Below, piece by piece: positions 44,538-58,987 of a stretch of DNA of 64,000 bases. Numbering within the stretch: position 1 is the stretch's first letter; every line of letters starts with the position of its first letter. The notes beneath the pieces were generated by a model. It saw only the letters and a list, made by a program, of their open reading frames with translations. It searched no databases and was not told the origin of the DNA. Source of the stretch: Hirundichthys speculiger (Eukaryota; Chordata; Actinopteri; Beloniformes; Exocoetidae); the NCBI GenBank assembly GCA_018398805.1, contig JAGFBZ010000849.1, positions 1,632,501-1,696,500 of the forward strand, given 5' to 3'. A program made the position numbers and the translations under genes.

Positions 44538-47500
44538 TCCCCCAAACATGCTGAGATATGTAAAATTTGAGGGTTTATTCAGTTTCATGTTACAGGTACA
44601 GGTCTTAAAAAGAATAAACACAGAGCCAACTGCGCATGGTCGGATAGAAACAGTCTGTCAAACTTTGAATGGAATAAAAAAAGACCAATGTCAGTTTAAC
44701 AAGACGAGAATGAACTCTTTAACAAAAATACAGTTGGAAAAGCATTAATTCCTTAATTTTTTGTTGACAGCATTAATGTATATCATCTATGATAAATGAA
44801 TGCCAAACACATTTTCCACTGATAATAAAGCCATGAATAAAACCTTAAGTTGCCTTAAGGTGCTAAGAAGATGGTTTTTTTTTTCCCTAACTGCTAAAAT
44901 ATATAAATCCGGAAACAAAAAACTCCATAGTTAACTGAAGGAAATGTTATTTTATGGTGTTTAATTTCTTTATTTATACAAGTTGTTAAGTTTCAAGCTT
45001 GTTTCTTCAGTGTTTGTGTTCGGTGGTCATCCATTCATTGTCTGAACGGTCCCAGTTATTGAAGTAGCTGCGGAAAACCAATGTAGTCATAGTGAAACTA
45101 GCCAACACATGCATCGTTACTGCGTTTTAGTAAAGCCAGCTGAAAAATCTTAATATGAGACACTATAACCTATTTTTTCAACCTTGAATTTGCATCACAC
45201 TTTGTTAGTTCCTCATTTAAAAAAAAAATACATTTTCATTTGCATCTGGTGTGGACGAGTCCTAAAAGTTGAAGAGCTTGTGACGGGAAGTTTGTACTCC
45301 TGCGACAAAGTGGGAAAATCTGGGTGGGGAAAGTTAATGTGTGACTTTCTCATCTGCTTTTACAGCGACTGTGCCAGTGAGCAAGGCACATTCTGCGATC
45401 ATTCTTTTAGGCTGTTATATATGTGTTAGTGTGCTGCAGGGACTCAGAAAAACCCTCCCTTTATAAATAAAGTCAAAATTGATTGAGCAACTATCTCTCA
45501 GTGTTGCAACTCTCATATTTGGAACATGCTGAAACTGGCTGCCCGTTTCTCTGAAGTTCAGAACCAAAGGTGTGATCATCACAACTGATTTGGGTTCGAC
45601 AGCTTTAATAGTCCTTCAAATATGTCACGTATCTTTATAGGTTTCCAAGAAGCAGTGAGATCACGTTTTCTTTTATGTCTCCAAACACAGAATTGAAAAG
45701 GACTTGATGTAATTATTGGAGTCTTTCTCCTTCCTTTCTTTTCTTCTTTTTCTTTTTTTGGAACTTTTTATTTACATGTGTTTTCCTTTTTCTTTTATTT
45801 TTATAGAAGAGAGGAAGAAAACAGTCTCTGACAATGATGCTATTACTTGACAGACATCACCAAATTAATATGGAGGAGTCAAAAAATAGAAGAGAATAAA
45901 TAGATACATAAATGAAATGAAAACTAGTTGGAAAACAGGAATATTATAGCGGCACAAATAAATGAATACATTAACGACAGGAATAAGTACATTACCTGTG
46001 GAGATAAAGATGCCGTTCTCTTTACAATGCCTTTTATTGCTTCATATTTTTATTGAGACGCAATCCTTGATTTTTTTTTTTTTTTTCTGTGAAAATTGCT
46101 TCACTTGATGGCTGGTGTATGCCTTAAAGAGATTTTTACTTTGACGCTGGTGGACTTTCTGTACGGCAGGCCTCTGCTGCACCCTTTGCAATTTTAAGAT
46201 ACAGTTAAATGTCACATGCTTGGATAAAAATGACTAAAAGTGTCAGTGTAATGTTTCACATTAACACCGGCCTAAATACATGGGGACATGTGAAAGATGA
46301 CGGCTTCCAGCCAGTTGTTGTTACTACTTTTTGATCAGAGGAGGAGTGAACAGGTGAGGGTAAATCAGGTGAAAGACAAAACTGCTGTGATTTCAGACAG
46401 AGAGCAAATTGAAATGAGCATGTAAGATACAATAATTGGAATAAAAAGGTCAACACCATTTGCTAACTCTCCTGGGTATGTAGTAAACCAAACTGGTCAG
46501 AGACCAGTCCCCTCATGGGAGCAGTGGCCAGCCGTGACACCGTGTGTCATGTTCAGTAGTCAAAACAACTACTTTTTAGGTAAAGTTATGAGGAGCTGCA
46601 ACTTGCATATTGCAGTTAGCTTCATCTACAACATTTCTTGGATAGAACTAATGCATGGTTTTACTGCGCTGGAGGAATAAATATGTTAATCTGACAGATT
46701 TACTCAGCAATTTTAGATGTGAGCAGTTTTTTGATTGCTCGTCTACTGCCCAGTGAGCTTTCAAAGTTGTTAATATAGGACTTGTAATAAAGTATTCTTA
46801 CATTACAGTTAAAGGTTTTAGACAAGCTGGGGATATCAGTACCACTTCTACCTCTGATTGCTGAAATGATAGAAAGTTAGTGCCAAGAGCTTCCCCTTTT
46901 GTTTTACAATGAAAAGTTAGTTTTAATGCAGCTGTATGGTAATCGGAACAGTCAGTAAAAAATGATAAAATTAACATCAATTAAAAACTTGTAGACAGCT
47001 ACATAATGCTCCAAAGGAATTACTACCCTTTAACCATCAAACATCTACTATTTATTGATGCACTGAACATTTTTACAAAGTGACCTGCTTTAACATGGAA
47101 ATGGTGATGGTGCGTGTATCTTGATAGAGATTAATCTGTCATAGAAGTTGCTCACAACATCTGTGTGGGTGGAGACAGGTTTGAGTTGTAAGTTTCTTTC
47201 ATTCCAGATAAAAACACCACGCAGAACATGAATATTTCCATTACAGCTGTTTTCTACACTAAGCCCGGCCATTTGTGTCAGCATGAATTATAAGCACAAA
47301 TATGATACATTCATGTCTTTTTTTTTTCTTGCTGACAGTCATAAAGTTCTACCACTGCATAAAGCAGTGGTTTGAAAACTCATTCACAATGTTGTTCTTT
47401 CCAATTATATGGTTTCCACCCTGCATGAGGTAACTTCATGCAGAAATCAGCTCCCTTGGGTGGGAATGCGTGTGAATATAAAACTGAAATAATCATTGAA

Positions 47501-50500
47501 CTGAGCTTTGGGCGCTTTCTCTTGCCTGCTATTTTATTGCTGATTTAAACATGATATTGTATCACTTGGTGCAAAAAAGCATTCTGTCCCAGCCAAATAG
47601 GGAGATTAATCTCACATATGGTTTTCAGAGGCTGTCGGTCCCCGACACCCAGCTGGAGGGCTGTCTGAGTCTGCAGATTTCACCATTAGATTCTCAAATT
47701 CCACGTCCATTAGAAGTCAAATAATCCACCACATTTGAGTGGAAATATCTGTTAATCATGTCAGTACATTTTTTTTCCTCTGTACATGCTTTTTTTCACC
47801 ACCTCTTTCTGTACGTGGCACTTGATAGTCAGATGTGATGGACTCACAGCCTTGTCCCTACAAGTTACCCCACACAGTAATGTTCAAGCACTATGGCTTT
47901 TTCTGTTTTGTTTTTTTGCAAATACGTGGTGTTACATGGTGTGGTGGACACGATCCATGAAAAACATTAATTGCACAATTCTTCCTTTTGTCTCAACTCT
48001 AAATTCTGCCTTCATGCGTAGCTTTTAGGCCAGTGCTCACATTTAAGCTGCTTTCAGAAAGACTGATCGAGGAGACACCTATTCTTTATACATTTGTCGA
48101 ACAAGAAAATCCATATGGAATCCACACTGCAAATACCTTCTTTCATTTTAGTTTATTACTAACTCATTAGTGATGCCTATTTCTCGATAAATAAACATTT
48201 ACTCAGTCATTTTTGCCGCCTGTAGCAAAATTAGCGTTGCTTAGCACAGCATATTAACCTGAAGCTACCTCTGGCTAGCTCGCTTAAGAACTTAGAACTT
48301 GTTTATTTTCCAGAAAACTAAAGCATTAAAAGATCATGTTAAACGGTTAATTGACATACAGTTCATTAACTTGGAAGAGGTACTGCTACAAAATCCTCTA
48401 CAATTTCCTTAATTCAGTTTTTTGGCTCCATCCTTTTTTTTTCCCCAAAGGAGAACATTGAAACCTACTCCTCTGTGCCTATCACTGTATCCTTGGTCCT
48501 TTGCATGTCCTCACAAACATAATCAGCCTTTCCCTTTACACAAAGCCCACTTTACAAGCCCCCTCCCTCTGTGTGTCCCTTAGCAACAGCCACTCCTTGT
48601 TTACCTTTGCGTCCTTTTTTTGCATTGTGATTCTCATCAGGACAACATAACACCGGCCCCTGGTGAGACTGAATGTCAGGCCTCTTTATTCAAAGCAGCG
48701 TTGAAGCAAAGTGCTGTTGCTTACACGTGCCTATCATATATCTATCTTCCTATAAAACCTTTAGCTTTAGAAACATTTTTTTTTTCAAATCAAACTCCTA
48801 TTGTCATCTTGTGACTGTATTTCTTCTTTTATGTGATTACTGCAAACTCTTAATGTGGAGAAACAATACCACCAGGTGAATATTTTATTGTGTGAAACCT
48901 TTTGAGAACTTCTGTTTCTAACAAGGTAGTTCGTCATCCTCTGAACACATGCTGCCACTTCCTCATCTCCTGACTGTCATAAAAAGAACAGTATTTCATA
49001 AAGCTTTCTCAAATATTGACCTGCTAGGGTGTCCTTCTGTCCTGATCTCAAACACTTCTCCTTCGAGGTAAAATAACCCTTTGTTTGATTTGCCTTGCAG
49101 TTTGACTATATGATCTTTATTAAATATGTTAATGATCCTAATTTCAACATTTAAGTAGTACAGATCAGACATAGTTGTTGAAAACATGTGAGGGAGGCTC
49201 ATGTGTTTGTAATGCTTAAAACATGCAATCCCAAAACACTTGCAGTCATGACTTCATTATAGGTGGTCTCATAGCATTAGTGGGTTTTTTTTTTTTTTTT
49301 GCCCCTTTGTCTTCTATTTAAAGTATGCACTGGGCATCTGGAAGTGCAATGACTTTGCTCTTCATACCTTCCAGGAACAGGACACACGTTTACTGGCCTC
49401 AAGATTAGATAGAAACATTGTCCAGTTGTGTGAATTCAGATAAGCTGTCTTAAAAAGGCTAAGCTCTCTCAGTGTGAGGGGACCTATCTCCAAGGATTTA
49501 AGAGGGATAAGACAGGAAGAGCGGATTTAGTTGTTATTAGCTATTAAACTAAAACACGATCAGCATAAATGTTGGAAACGTGTCTGTTAAAGCTGTGAAT
49601 TGTAATGGTTGAATGTTTGACAGAGTTCTAACTTTACAACTGAAGAAACATCATGATAAATATGCAGTAAATGTAGCATATGCAGTAAATGTCCTGACTT
49701 GCTGGAAGGACAGGGATGACGTTTTGCTTCTTAAATTGGTGTTTAAGAGTGTTTTTAAAGGGAATACATTTGAAGAATACTTTTTTTTTTTGCCTTCCCA
49801 AAAGTAAGGATGAGTATATCATTATCATTCTGTTGTTGTTTTTGTGCTAAATATAAAAGCACCACAGGGAGACAGTTAGCTCGGCTTAGTCCTAAATTCT
49901 ACAAACAGTGGCAACACCTAGTCTGGCTCTACTCCAAAGTAACACAATGTATCTAGCACCATTTATAGTTCAGAAATTAGCATGTCATAGCTTGTTTGAT
50001 TGGTTCCAAAATGTGTAGAAACAGGACAGTTTTATAGTGGGTTGTTGTTGACTTATCTGCTGGTAGACAGATTTTGTTACCTTTGAACGCAGCCAGGCTA
50101 GAGCTGTCATATTGTTTCCACTGATCCAAGCTAAGTTAACAGTCCTCTGGCTCCTATATATTTTTTTCTTTTTAATCCAGATGTGTCTACAAGATCTCTC
50201 TGGATAAAAAGTCTTTAAAATATTACAGACAGTGTCTTAAATGAGGAGAGCTTGTCATAGGCAATTTCAAGCCCTTGACAAGGAAGAGAAACATGATATT
50301 ATCTGGTCCCTGTTCTATCCATCTGAAGGTGTGTTCCCTGTTACATATTGCTGCATGCCTGACTGTGGGTGGACACATAAGCCTGCGTGTGTCCAGACCT
50401 GTTTGGTATGCAGTCTCCTCTGCAACAGCCAGGTCCCCTGTTCACCACTGACTCAAACTTGGAGCCCTGAGATTTCTGTGCTCTATCTGAGCACATCCCT

Positions 50501-52347
50501 CATAGTGCGCTGCACGGAAATGTGGAAAGTATCTTGGCCAAGTTTGCACAGTTTATAAACTCCAAATGGAATTTCTCCCTTTGAGAGAATAAGCTGTTGT
50601 GGGATGTTGCATAATGTGATGGATTGTAAGGGGTAATACTGGAAGTGTAGTTTGTAGTTCAGAAAAGAACCAGGGATGCCACCTTTCATCTTGTTTTGTT
50701 CAAGTTTTGTTGAAAGTATGCTGCTGGTATTTTTTTGGGTATGATATCTTCTCTTGCCCCTGCCAGTATTCCTGTGAAGTGACATGTTAGTATTGGTATG
50801 AATGTAAACATGTCAGACTGTGGGCTTGCATGTAGATACAGTATTGCTGTTTGTAAAGTCACTCCAAGGTTTGAATTTAGCTAACTTATGTTATTTTTGG
50901 GAGAGTTTATATCTATTTTCTGATTTGTTCATTTTTTTTTTTTTTCCCCCCATTAGATAATTATCTACTCTAGTTTATGTCAAATACATGTTGGAAGCTT
51001 GCTTACTGAAGAAAATGAGAGACCTTAGGTTTTCCAGTCTAGTCATGCATTAAATGGATTCCACACGGCAGCCACAACAACAGAAGAGCTGAGTTGAGCT
51101 GCGACAAAGTATTTCAGATATGGCTACAAAGAAAGTACATCCAGACCAGTGAGAAGCATCTGACGCATGCAGAGACTTGCATTTTTTTTCATCCTTACCT
51201 TTTTCTTTATATTGGAATCAATAGTCAGGCAGAAAGGAGCAGTACTGCCAAGATGAATGTCATGGAGCATGCTTCTTTCAGACATGACTCAACGAAAATA
51301 TTTTCAGTGCCAGTAGGGTTATATTAGAAAATACCTTCATCTATCTACTTCAGCTATACAGATCATGTTATTCTATTGAAAGGTTAAGTCACTATTGTTT
51401 TAATGGATTGTGTCAAGTAGAAAAATTGGGATTACTACTGGAAAGACTTGATGCTCATGTCAAGATCCTTCAGCATCTTTGGTCACATGAACTGTGTCAA
51501 GATATAATTTATGCTTGTCCATACGGTGTGTGTGTTTGTTTTTATCCTCGTTACCCAGTATAGAAACTAGGTACATAAGGATGCTTAACCTTTGCACTAC
51601 TGAATTTGTGCTGTAACTGTTCTCCATGTGTAATACTCAAACAATCTCAATCTGTGGCCTGCCTAGACCAAATGTGAAGAAATGTTCATCTGGAACAGCA
51701 ACAGCTGTCATTTGTGGTTTTGTTAATGCCATGTCTTTGGATGGACAAGCTAAGGTGGATAATGGTGAACGTTGAAGCTCATAGTACAAAGAATTAGGCT
51801 GGGATAGACAGTTACATTTTGGCGATGCTTTGTCTTTGACTGTTTTTTCCCCTTTCAGAATGCCACAGCACTGGTAACAGATCACAGATTTTTTACATAA
51901 GTTCTGTTGATTCCTTGAGTTGTATGTTTGAGAGGATGTGACTCTATGTTGTATATGCATAGAATCAAAATTTTGTGGACATGACAGTAGAACAGAATGC
52001 ATTGTGTTGTGATGTTTAAGGGTGCAATTGTCTTTTCTGGGACTTTGCTGCAATTTCCTGTTCTGTTTTCACAACTTGAGTGGTTCTTCCCATCTGTGAC
52101 ATGTGGCCTGTTGCCACATTATAGATTTAGGCCACTGGGGGTAGTTTGCATCTGTAGAGATGGAACATGGTTCTCTGTGGCAATGCATAGTTTCCCTGCG
52201 GTTGTATAGTTAAAATAGACTTACAAATCACTATTAGTGTCTGAATGATAAGTTGTATTTTGTATTTTAACATTTCTAGGCCTAATTAGCTCATAATATG
52301 CTGAACAATTAAAACGTGCTTGGATTCTTTATGTGATTCAAAGTAGT

Positions 52348-52373
52348 AAAAAAAAAAAAAAAAAAAAAAAAAA
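52348..52373. repeat. A26 homopolymer
   Basis: Unbroken run of 26 A. No retroposed copy was recognised on its 5' side. Confidence 0.9.
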
Positions 52374-55300
52374 GGTTTGTGGGTTGCTCTAGTTGCACAC
52401 AAAGTGGATTTTTGTGCTGATATGGTTGTCATACATTCTGATCTATGAGAGCACCATGTTACAGGAACTTTGTAGTTTATTCTGAGAATTTGTGTGAAAC
52501 TGACTCACAGGGCCACGTTAGGGATGTGTGTCGGTTTGGAGGGGTGGGGGCTGGCAGTGCTGTCTATTTCTGCATGCTTTTTGTCAGCACTATGAGCAGG
52601 AGATGTCTTCAAATGGCAGGTGTGTCTTTGAAGGCCTTTGTGATCCTTTTTTAATACAACATCGCTGTCTTTAAGTACTTGAGTAGCAGCCTTGAAAATG
52701 TCACAAGGTGAGAGAATATGCTCCCTTGTCTCATCTGCACATCATATTTTAGAAACATGTTATCAGCTATTTAAAAAAAAAAACAGATTATACGATTCTT
52801 CTGAATCCAATTCAAGTACCAACTAAATTCACCAGGCTTAATCATTTATTTTTATTTAAAAAATGGTTTGCTGTGCATCACTACCAGATAAATCTCGTAA
52901 CTATATTTGACTCATATAGGAAATGTTACCTGTGCAACAAAATTCATATCTGTGAGAGTTGCATGTTGCTGGAGAGGGAGGAGGAGGGGGAGTTGAGAAC
53001 TTTCCGTTCTTACACAGAGGAAGAACCTTTCTTCTGAGTGTGGTTTAACAGACAGGAAGCAGAAGAAACCCACTGCTTGGTGATGCTGTTCCTGTGAATA
53101 CAAAATTCTCAGGTCAGTTTGTGGGTGTTTTTTTTTTTTTTTTTTGTTATAATCCATTTTTAAAATATGTCACTTTTCTTTTTTTTTTTAATGTTGTATG
53201 TGATAAACATGACCAGATGTCAGAAGAGAATGTAGGAGAAAGAGTAAGCCTACTGGGTCAGAGGCACAGTTATGTTTAGCATGCTAGAGCAAAAAAAAAA
53301 AAAAAAAATGACCAAAAGAGTAGTGGAATGTGGCCATAGAGGACATTTCTGAACCGTAGGCTCTGGGGACATAACTGAGCTTTCATCGTAGATTCCCTAT
53401 TAAATTAGCCAGCTAAAGCTAATGTCTAACACTCCATATAAAACTAATTTTTATATCAAATAGTTTGTAGGGTGGCACAAACAAACACGATCACGGGAGA
53501 GCATGGGCTCTTCTTCAAAAGCCTCGAGCCTGAATGGAAAAGTACAGGGTTTGCCGGAGATGAGATTAAATTCCATTCTCTTTTTGAAAGCCTGTGCTCA
53601 AGGTGACGCTTTTCTCTCAGCGTTCGTTTGGCCCTGGCATGGCAGGGCTCAGTACCAGCAAGTGTAATACAGATACAACAAGTGTTGCCTCAGACGCAGA
53701 GCTGCCTGTGCTTGTGATGCTTTGTGATCTGCAGCTGCATACTACGAGCCGGAGTCAGTAACTGCCGTTAAGTAACTGTGTGTGTGACCTCTGTATTGCT
53801 GTTAAAGTGCTCCTTTTATTCATCTCAGTATGGTTTGACTTTGAATTGTGGTGAGTCACATTGTATTGTGAAATAGTAGGTGGTAGGAAAAATGTACAAG
53901 TTAACAATTCTAAAAACCACTTTTGAGTTTTTTTTCTGGCACAGATGCTAGTCTCTAAATGCTCTTTGGAGTTAGCAAACACTTTCTCATAACTTTGTTG
54001 TAATTCAGCAGCAGCACTTTGATTTTCACAACTCTTTGGAAATGTTAAACACAATTACAGTTTGATGTACGTTTTTCTCTGATTTGAGCTGTTCATTTTC
54101 CCCAAAACTGTGGTATTTAAGTCATTTTCCTTGGCACTATGAGTACTATTGTTATGCAGGGGTGGGCAGTTTGGTTACGTCTGGGTAAAACAAAAGGGAA
54201 CTGCTGTCCAGAAATGATGATAGGGATCCCTAGATGGCCATATGGGCTATCACGGAGCTCCAGTAACAAGCTTGAGCCGCATATCACTGACTCATTTCCT
54301 TTACAGGAACCCAGAGGATCCTGCAAAAACAGTTTGCTGACAACTGTTTTATAATATGGAAGGGCTAAGCCTTAAAATGTTCTGCCACCCTGCATCTCAG
54401 CTTTTGACTATGAAGCAAAGGACTCTTATGAGGCAAATATTTCTTAGTACTGGTAAGGAAATGTCTCTCAGCCCTGTGAGATAGAAGAGAAAATCGCTGT
54501 TTTTGCCAGTGTTAGTATGTTGGCAGGTTGCTGTGTGAGTTCATGCTCTTCATTTATCTCTTCATCAGACAGTTCATGCCATACGTGCTGCATTTACCCA
54601 TGTGAGAAGAATTTCTTAAATACCAAAACTTTTACCCACTTTCTGACATCAGCACTTGGCCATCTATAAGGCTAGTCTCTTTTGTATTGTAACGACACCA
54701 GTTCAGACTGAATAATTAGTCACCTGAGCAAACCTCTGCTTTTGTAACCTGATCTGAGAATGGGTGATAAGTAAAGTTTGCTTGGTCCTTTTTCTTGCAT
54801 ATCAAAATGTTTGCACTCGCCACATGCAGAGTGAGTCATTGCATAGTCATTCAATTGGCTGAAATTACCTCCTTTCATGGTCAACAATGAGCTCAGCTGA
54901 AGAGACCAAAGCGGGGGAAGTAAGGCCTTCTGGGAATGCTCCATTTGTTCATGAATCCTGTCTCTAATTGGTTGTTATTGCGACTGGCAGACACCATGCT
55001 GTAGGGGTGGAGTAGGCCAGTATTTCCTCCTAACTCTTCTCATTCTTCTTCACACCAAACTGCTATGTATAACAGTGACAATTGTTTTAAGAGAGTTAAT
55101 TGATGAATGATCTCTTGACTCTGATCACATGACATCCCTGTCAGCACCACACCCTAATAATATAAATATAAGAAAACCCAATGCTGCAACTTATGATTAT
55201 GATCATTACAAAACAAAACAATTAATCATATCATTTTGAAGTGACGAGAAAATAAATATGCAACTGCCATAATTCAACAGTTTGATGGTTGATGGTTTTC

Positions 55301-58300
55301 TTTGACTTTTGGGGGTTTTTTTTGTTGGTCAGATAAAACAAGCAATGTGAATTGTGTTTTTGTGTTTATTAATGAAACAATCATGAAAGAACAATTCATT
55401 TTTCCTTCTAGAAATGCACAGTATGCTACCGACTGATTAATTTTAAAACCAAAAAAAGAGGAGAAAAGTTTACTTTATGATACTTTGAAAAAGTTGATAA
55501 CATTCTTCAAATTGCACTTATTAATCTTTTTATGTTAAATATTGGTTGAAAGACATTGTATAATGTTAAAGGAGTGTCAACCATCCTAACTTTGAAGTTA
55601 TTTGGGCCTACAATTTGACTGCATTTTTTTCAGTCTCACAGCTGCAACACGCAGCTGCTTGCATCAGAAACGTTGGCGTACACTTTCTGTAGCAACAGAC
55701 AGATAAAGGTGGTGACATGGTGCTGACCACAGTGGTTCAGAAAGAGATTTTTTTTTCTTGAGCAGGCAGAGACTAATATAACTCTCATATTAAATAGCAG
55801 GTTTATTGTTTCTGTGAAAGTAAATAGGAAACTGATATAAACACCATTATAACTGAGTGTTCCATTTACATCAAGTGGTCAAATGATAAATTAAGGCAGA
55901 TTTACAATGTGCATTAAGAGTTTGTTAAAGGTAACTTATCTAAATGTATCAGAGCACAAACTAACTTGTGAAATTGCACAGAAATGTACAAAGGAAAGAT
56001 GCAGCACTTGCGTTTGGCCAGATTTCCTCACAGGACACTACAGCAAGGCATTTTGTGCTGTAGGCCTCACCACAATTCCCCTCCTGGTAACCACACTTAA
56101 AAACTCAAGCCTGTCAAAAAGAGGGCCCCACCCAGAGCGAGTCACAGACTGTTTGCTCTGTTGACTGTTATGCATTGACTAACATTGCTGTAAAGTCCCT
56201 CCCTCCGCTGTTCTCCTCCTCCTCTCTTCATGACGTAGTTAGTGCAGTTACAACCCTGCCCCTGTGTTGGGACAAGGCAGCCGTTGTCATGTGCTTGGGG
56301 ATAATGTGCAGACTGCATCTGACTAATGGCTGGCTCTCTTGTATCCCTGTTTGCTGTTTGCTACATGCCAACTGGGCCATCCAGATCGATGAAGCACCGA
56401 CAGGAGGGATGCAGAAAATTCACACATTCAGTCGCTCTCAGCATCTGGCAGAATATAGGACGAATTCAGCAAGCAGCACTTAAACACATTATATAAATTA
56501 GAGATGCAAAACAAAAAGAAAAATAACATAAACCTTTGTCTTTACTTTGGCTTATTTATTTTTTTTTTTTGTCTTATGTCTTTTGTCCTCTTCTGATAAC
56601 CATTTTATGTGCTGTTACTCACAGCATCTGCTGTAAATATGTGGTTCCTTGAAAGCTTTAACAAACACATACATTTTTGTCTTTTTTTTTCAAGCATAAT
56701 TTGTAGCGATATCTTTTTCAGTTGGCATGTGGATGGGTCTGGTAACACACAGTACCAAGCCCACCAGGGCACACAGCTGCAGACATAAGGCAGCAGTGTC
56801 CAGCTCTGACAGAGGGAGACGCTGCCCAGCAAAGAAAGCAACAGAGATTGGCTGAAGGGAAACACTAGCCCTTAGATTTAGTTTCCCTGGCTGCCTTCTG
56901 TCTTCCAGTGTGTTGCTTCCTAGTCAACAGTCCCACATTTCTGTTCTGTCTGGATGCTTAGCCCGGAGTAAAATCAAATCACAAAGTTTGCCCCCTGGGC
57001 CCCAAAAGCTGCAGAGATCCTACAACTCATTTTATAACCCCTCGAAATACAATTGGCATTTCAAAGAAATTTGTGATTTTGAGGGGGGGTACGTACTAGC
57101 CATCTGACTTGCCAGTTTTTTGCTCTCTGAGAAAGTAGAGGGTGGGGGGTATGTGGCCCTGTGGCCCCTTGGTTGTTTTGTCTTTTCTTTATCTGTTTGT
57201 TCTCCAAACCCAGCATCTACCCCTCCCAGTCTCTATCCCCGAAACCTGCCTCTAGGTATCAGGTCGTCAGAACACACCTTACCACATACACACACCCTCT
57301 AGCAATGGCATGGCCACCAGTTTCCCTCCCCCTCTGCCTGTGATCAGAGTAACTCCCTGAGGGTCAGCACAGAGGGGCTTTCAAAGAATCACCAGACAAG
57401 TGACCTTTCATCTTTATATGTGTTTCTGAGAGGAGGGAGGGTTCGCTCAGACTGTCTCTACCCCAGCGCCGCTCATGTGATCATAACATTAGTCCCTTGA
57501 GCCTTATGATCTAGAGCAGTGTGTGGTGGGGTGTCTCAGAGGGAGGGCCAGATAGTTATGAAATAAGAGCAGTCAGTGATTAAATAACAATGAACTGTGC
57601 ACCAAGATCCTCTCAGCTATTTGCTGAATTGTCATTGCAGTCAAAGTTTATTTATTCTTGGTTTTGAGGGCTGTTTTAAGTCTTAAGTAGGTATGGGTAG
57701 TTTGACAGTGAAGAGGGGAACAAGGGAGCAGGAGCAGCATGGATGTAGCAGAGAGCCAAGGTTGGAATTGAACCCAGGTTGCATTAAGTTTTGGTTCTCA
57801 AAGGTAGTCCTGGAATTAGGATTGTTTAGCTAAGACTTATTTTATTTATGACAAACTTAATGGTTGTTAAGACTAAAACGACAGAGCAGTGGATGAGGTG
57901 GCATTATTTGAATGCGTACATGATTGTTTTACATTTAAGATCACAACTGAGGGAGCTTTTGTGTAGGATTCAGGAGTGGCCAGGATCCCTGCATAGTCAT
58001 AGAACACTTTCCCTCATTATCATGAGGATTCAAGATATATGGCCCTTTTGTGTTTGTTCTTTTTTTTTTCTTTGTAAAAGGTTTTAGAAAAATTTAAATA
58101 AAAACAAGTATTTCACAATCCAGAATAGTATTATTGTACTAACCAATATATTATTCTCTAATGTTTCACACACCAAACTCCAGATTAACAGACCATGAAA
58201 AAAACTGTTAGCAGCAGCTCTTTTTTCATGTGATTTAATTGAACACTTTGATCAATACATGTTTTACATTTTACATTTGGAAATTATTTATAAAGAGGCA

Positions 58301-58733
58301 CTTGTTACTTTTGCAATGTAATGTAACAGATTTTTGTTTTAGATTCATTTTTTTTTGGTAAAACTAGCTCTAGTTACACAGTTCAAAAACAGATTTGTCA
58401 TGCTTGCAAGAATGCAATGACATTGTCACCAACTTGTAAAACAGGTGCATGGAAACTTTTTATTGGTTGGACTCATTTTGGGGATTTTCTTTTCAGGCTT
58501 GTCTAGCAGTTTGAATCAGCCAGTGAAAATTAAAGATGAAAGCCAAACAAAAACAAGATAACTTTGTCATTCTTGAAAATGTGAGCGCTTCTTCTTGGTT
58601 AATATGAGTTTGTATATAAAATACTGAGGATGTGCATTGAAACTGCCTTTTGTAACACCCTCTTCCTTCTCAGTGAATTTCAGCTCTTCCAGTCTGTCTG
58701 CTGACCCCATCTCTCTCTTTTCCTCTCTGGCAG

Positions 58734-58987
58734 GTGTAGATGCTCCAGGCGCAGCGGGGCCCAGCCTCTGAGTCAGAGAGGGACGAGGCTGCTCCCACCT
58801 GGGCCATTGCACTCCTCTGAAACCCGGCTGGCGGTCTCTGTCTCGCAGCTCCAACTGCCCAGATTAGAAGACACAACCAGACAGTTGTCATTTTGTGAGG
58901 TGAAGCTGAGTGAAGCAGAGAAGGAGGAGTAGTCACAGTGGGGGTTATTTCAGTCTACTCTCTGCCCTCTGAACTTCTCTCTCTGTC
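58734..58987 (+). other. elf4: elf4 5' UTR part of the start-codon exon, with uORF
   Basis: A strong pyrimidine tract and acceptor (CTTTTCCTCTCTGGCAG) precede 58734. The leader contains ATG 58740, which opens a 26-codon ORF ending TGA 58818-58820, 168 bp before the main ATG. The acceptor choice is inferred. Confidence 0.5.

Larger units (their letters stand above)
29403..58733 (+). other. elf4: Probable long first intron of elf4 (no genes seen)
   Basis: About 29 kb of AT-rich sequence with no exon I can support. It holds simple repeats, a (GT)n run at 30900-30924, the nested DNA transposons at 32301-33365 and 38826-40756, a degenerate tandem repeat at 33380-33690 and a CCAAT-rich candidate alternative promoter at 42100-42659. 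If first exons are not those proposed, part of this is intergenic. Confidence 0.5.

Noticed and set aside
50241..50558. 105-codon plus-strand ORF in the elf4 intron
   Set aside because: No family resemblance and no splice or promoter context to support it.
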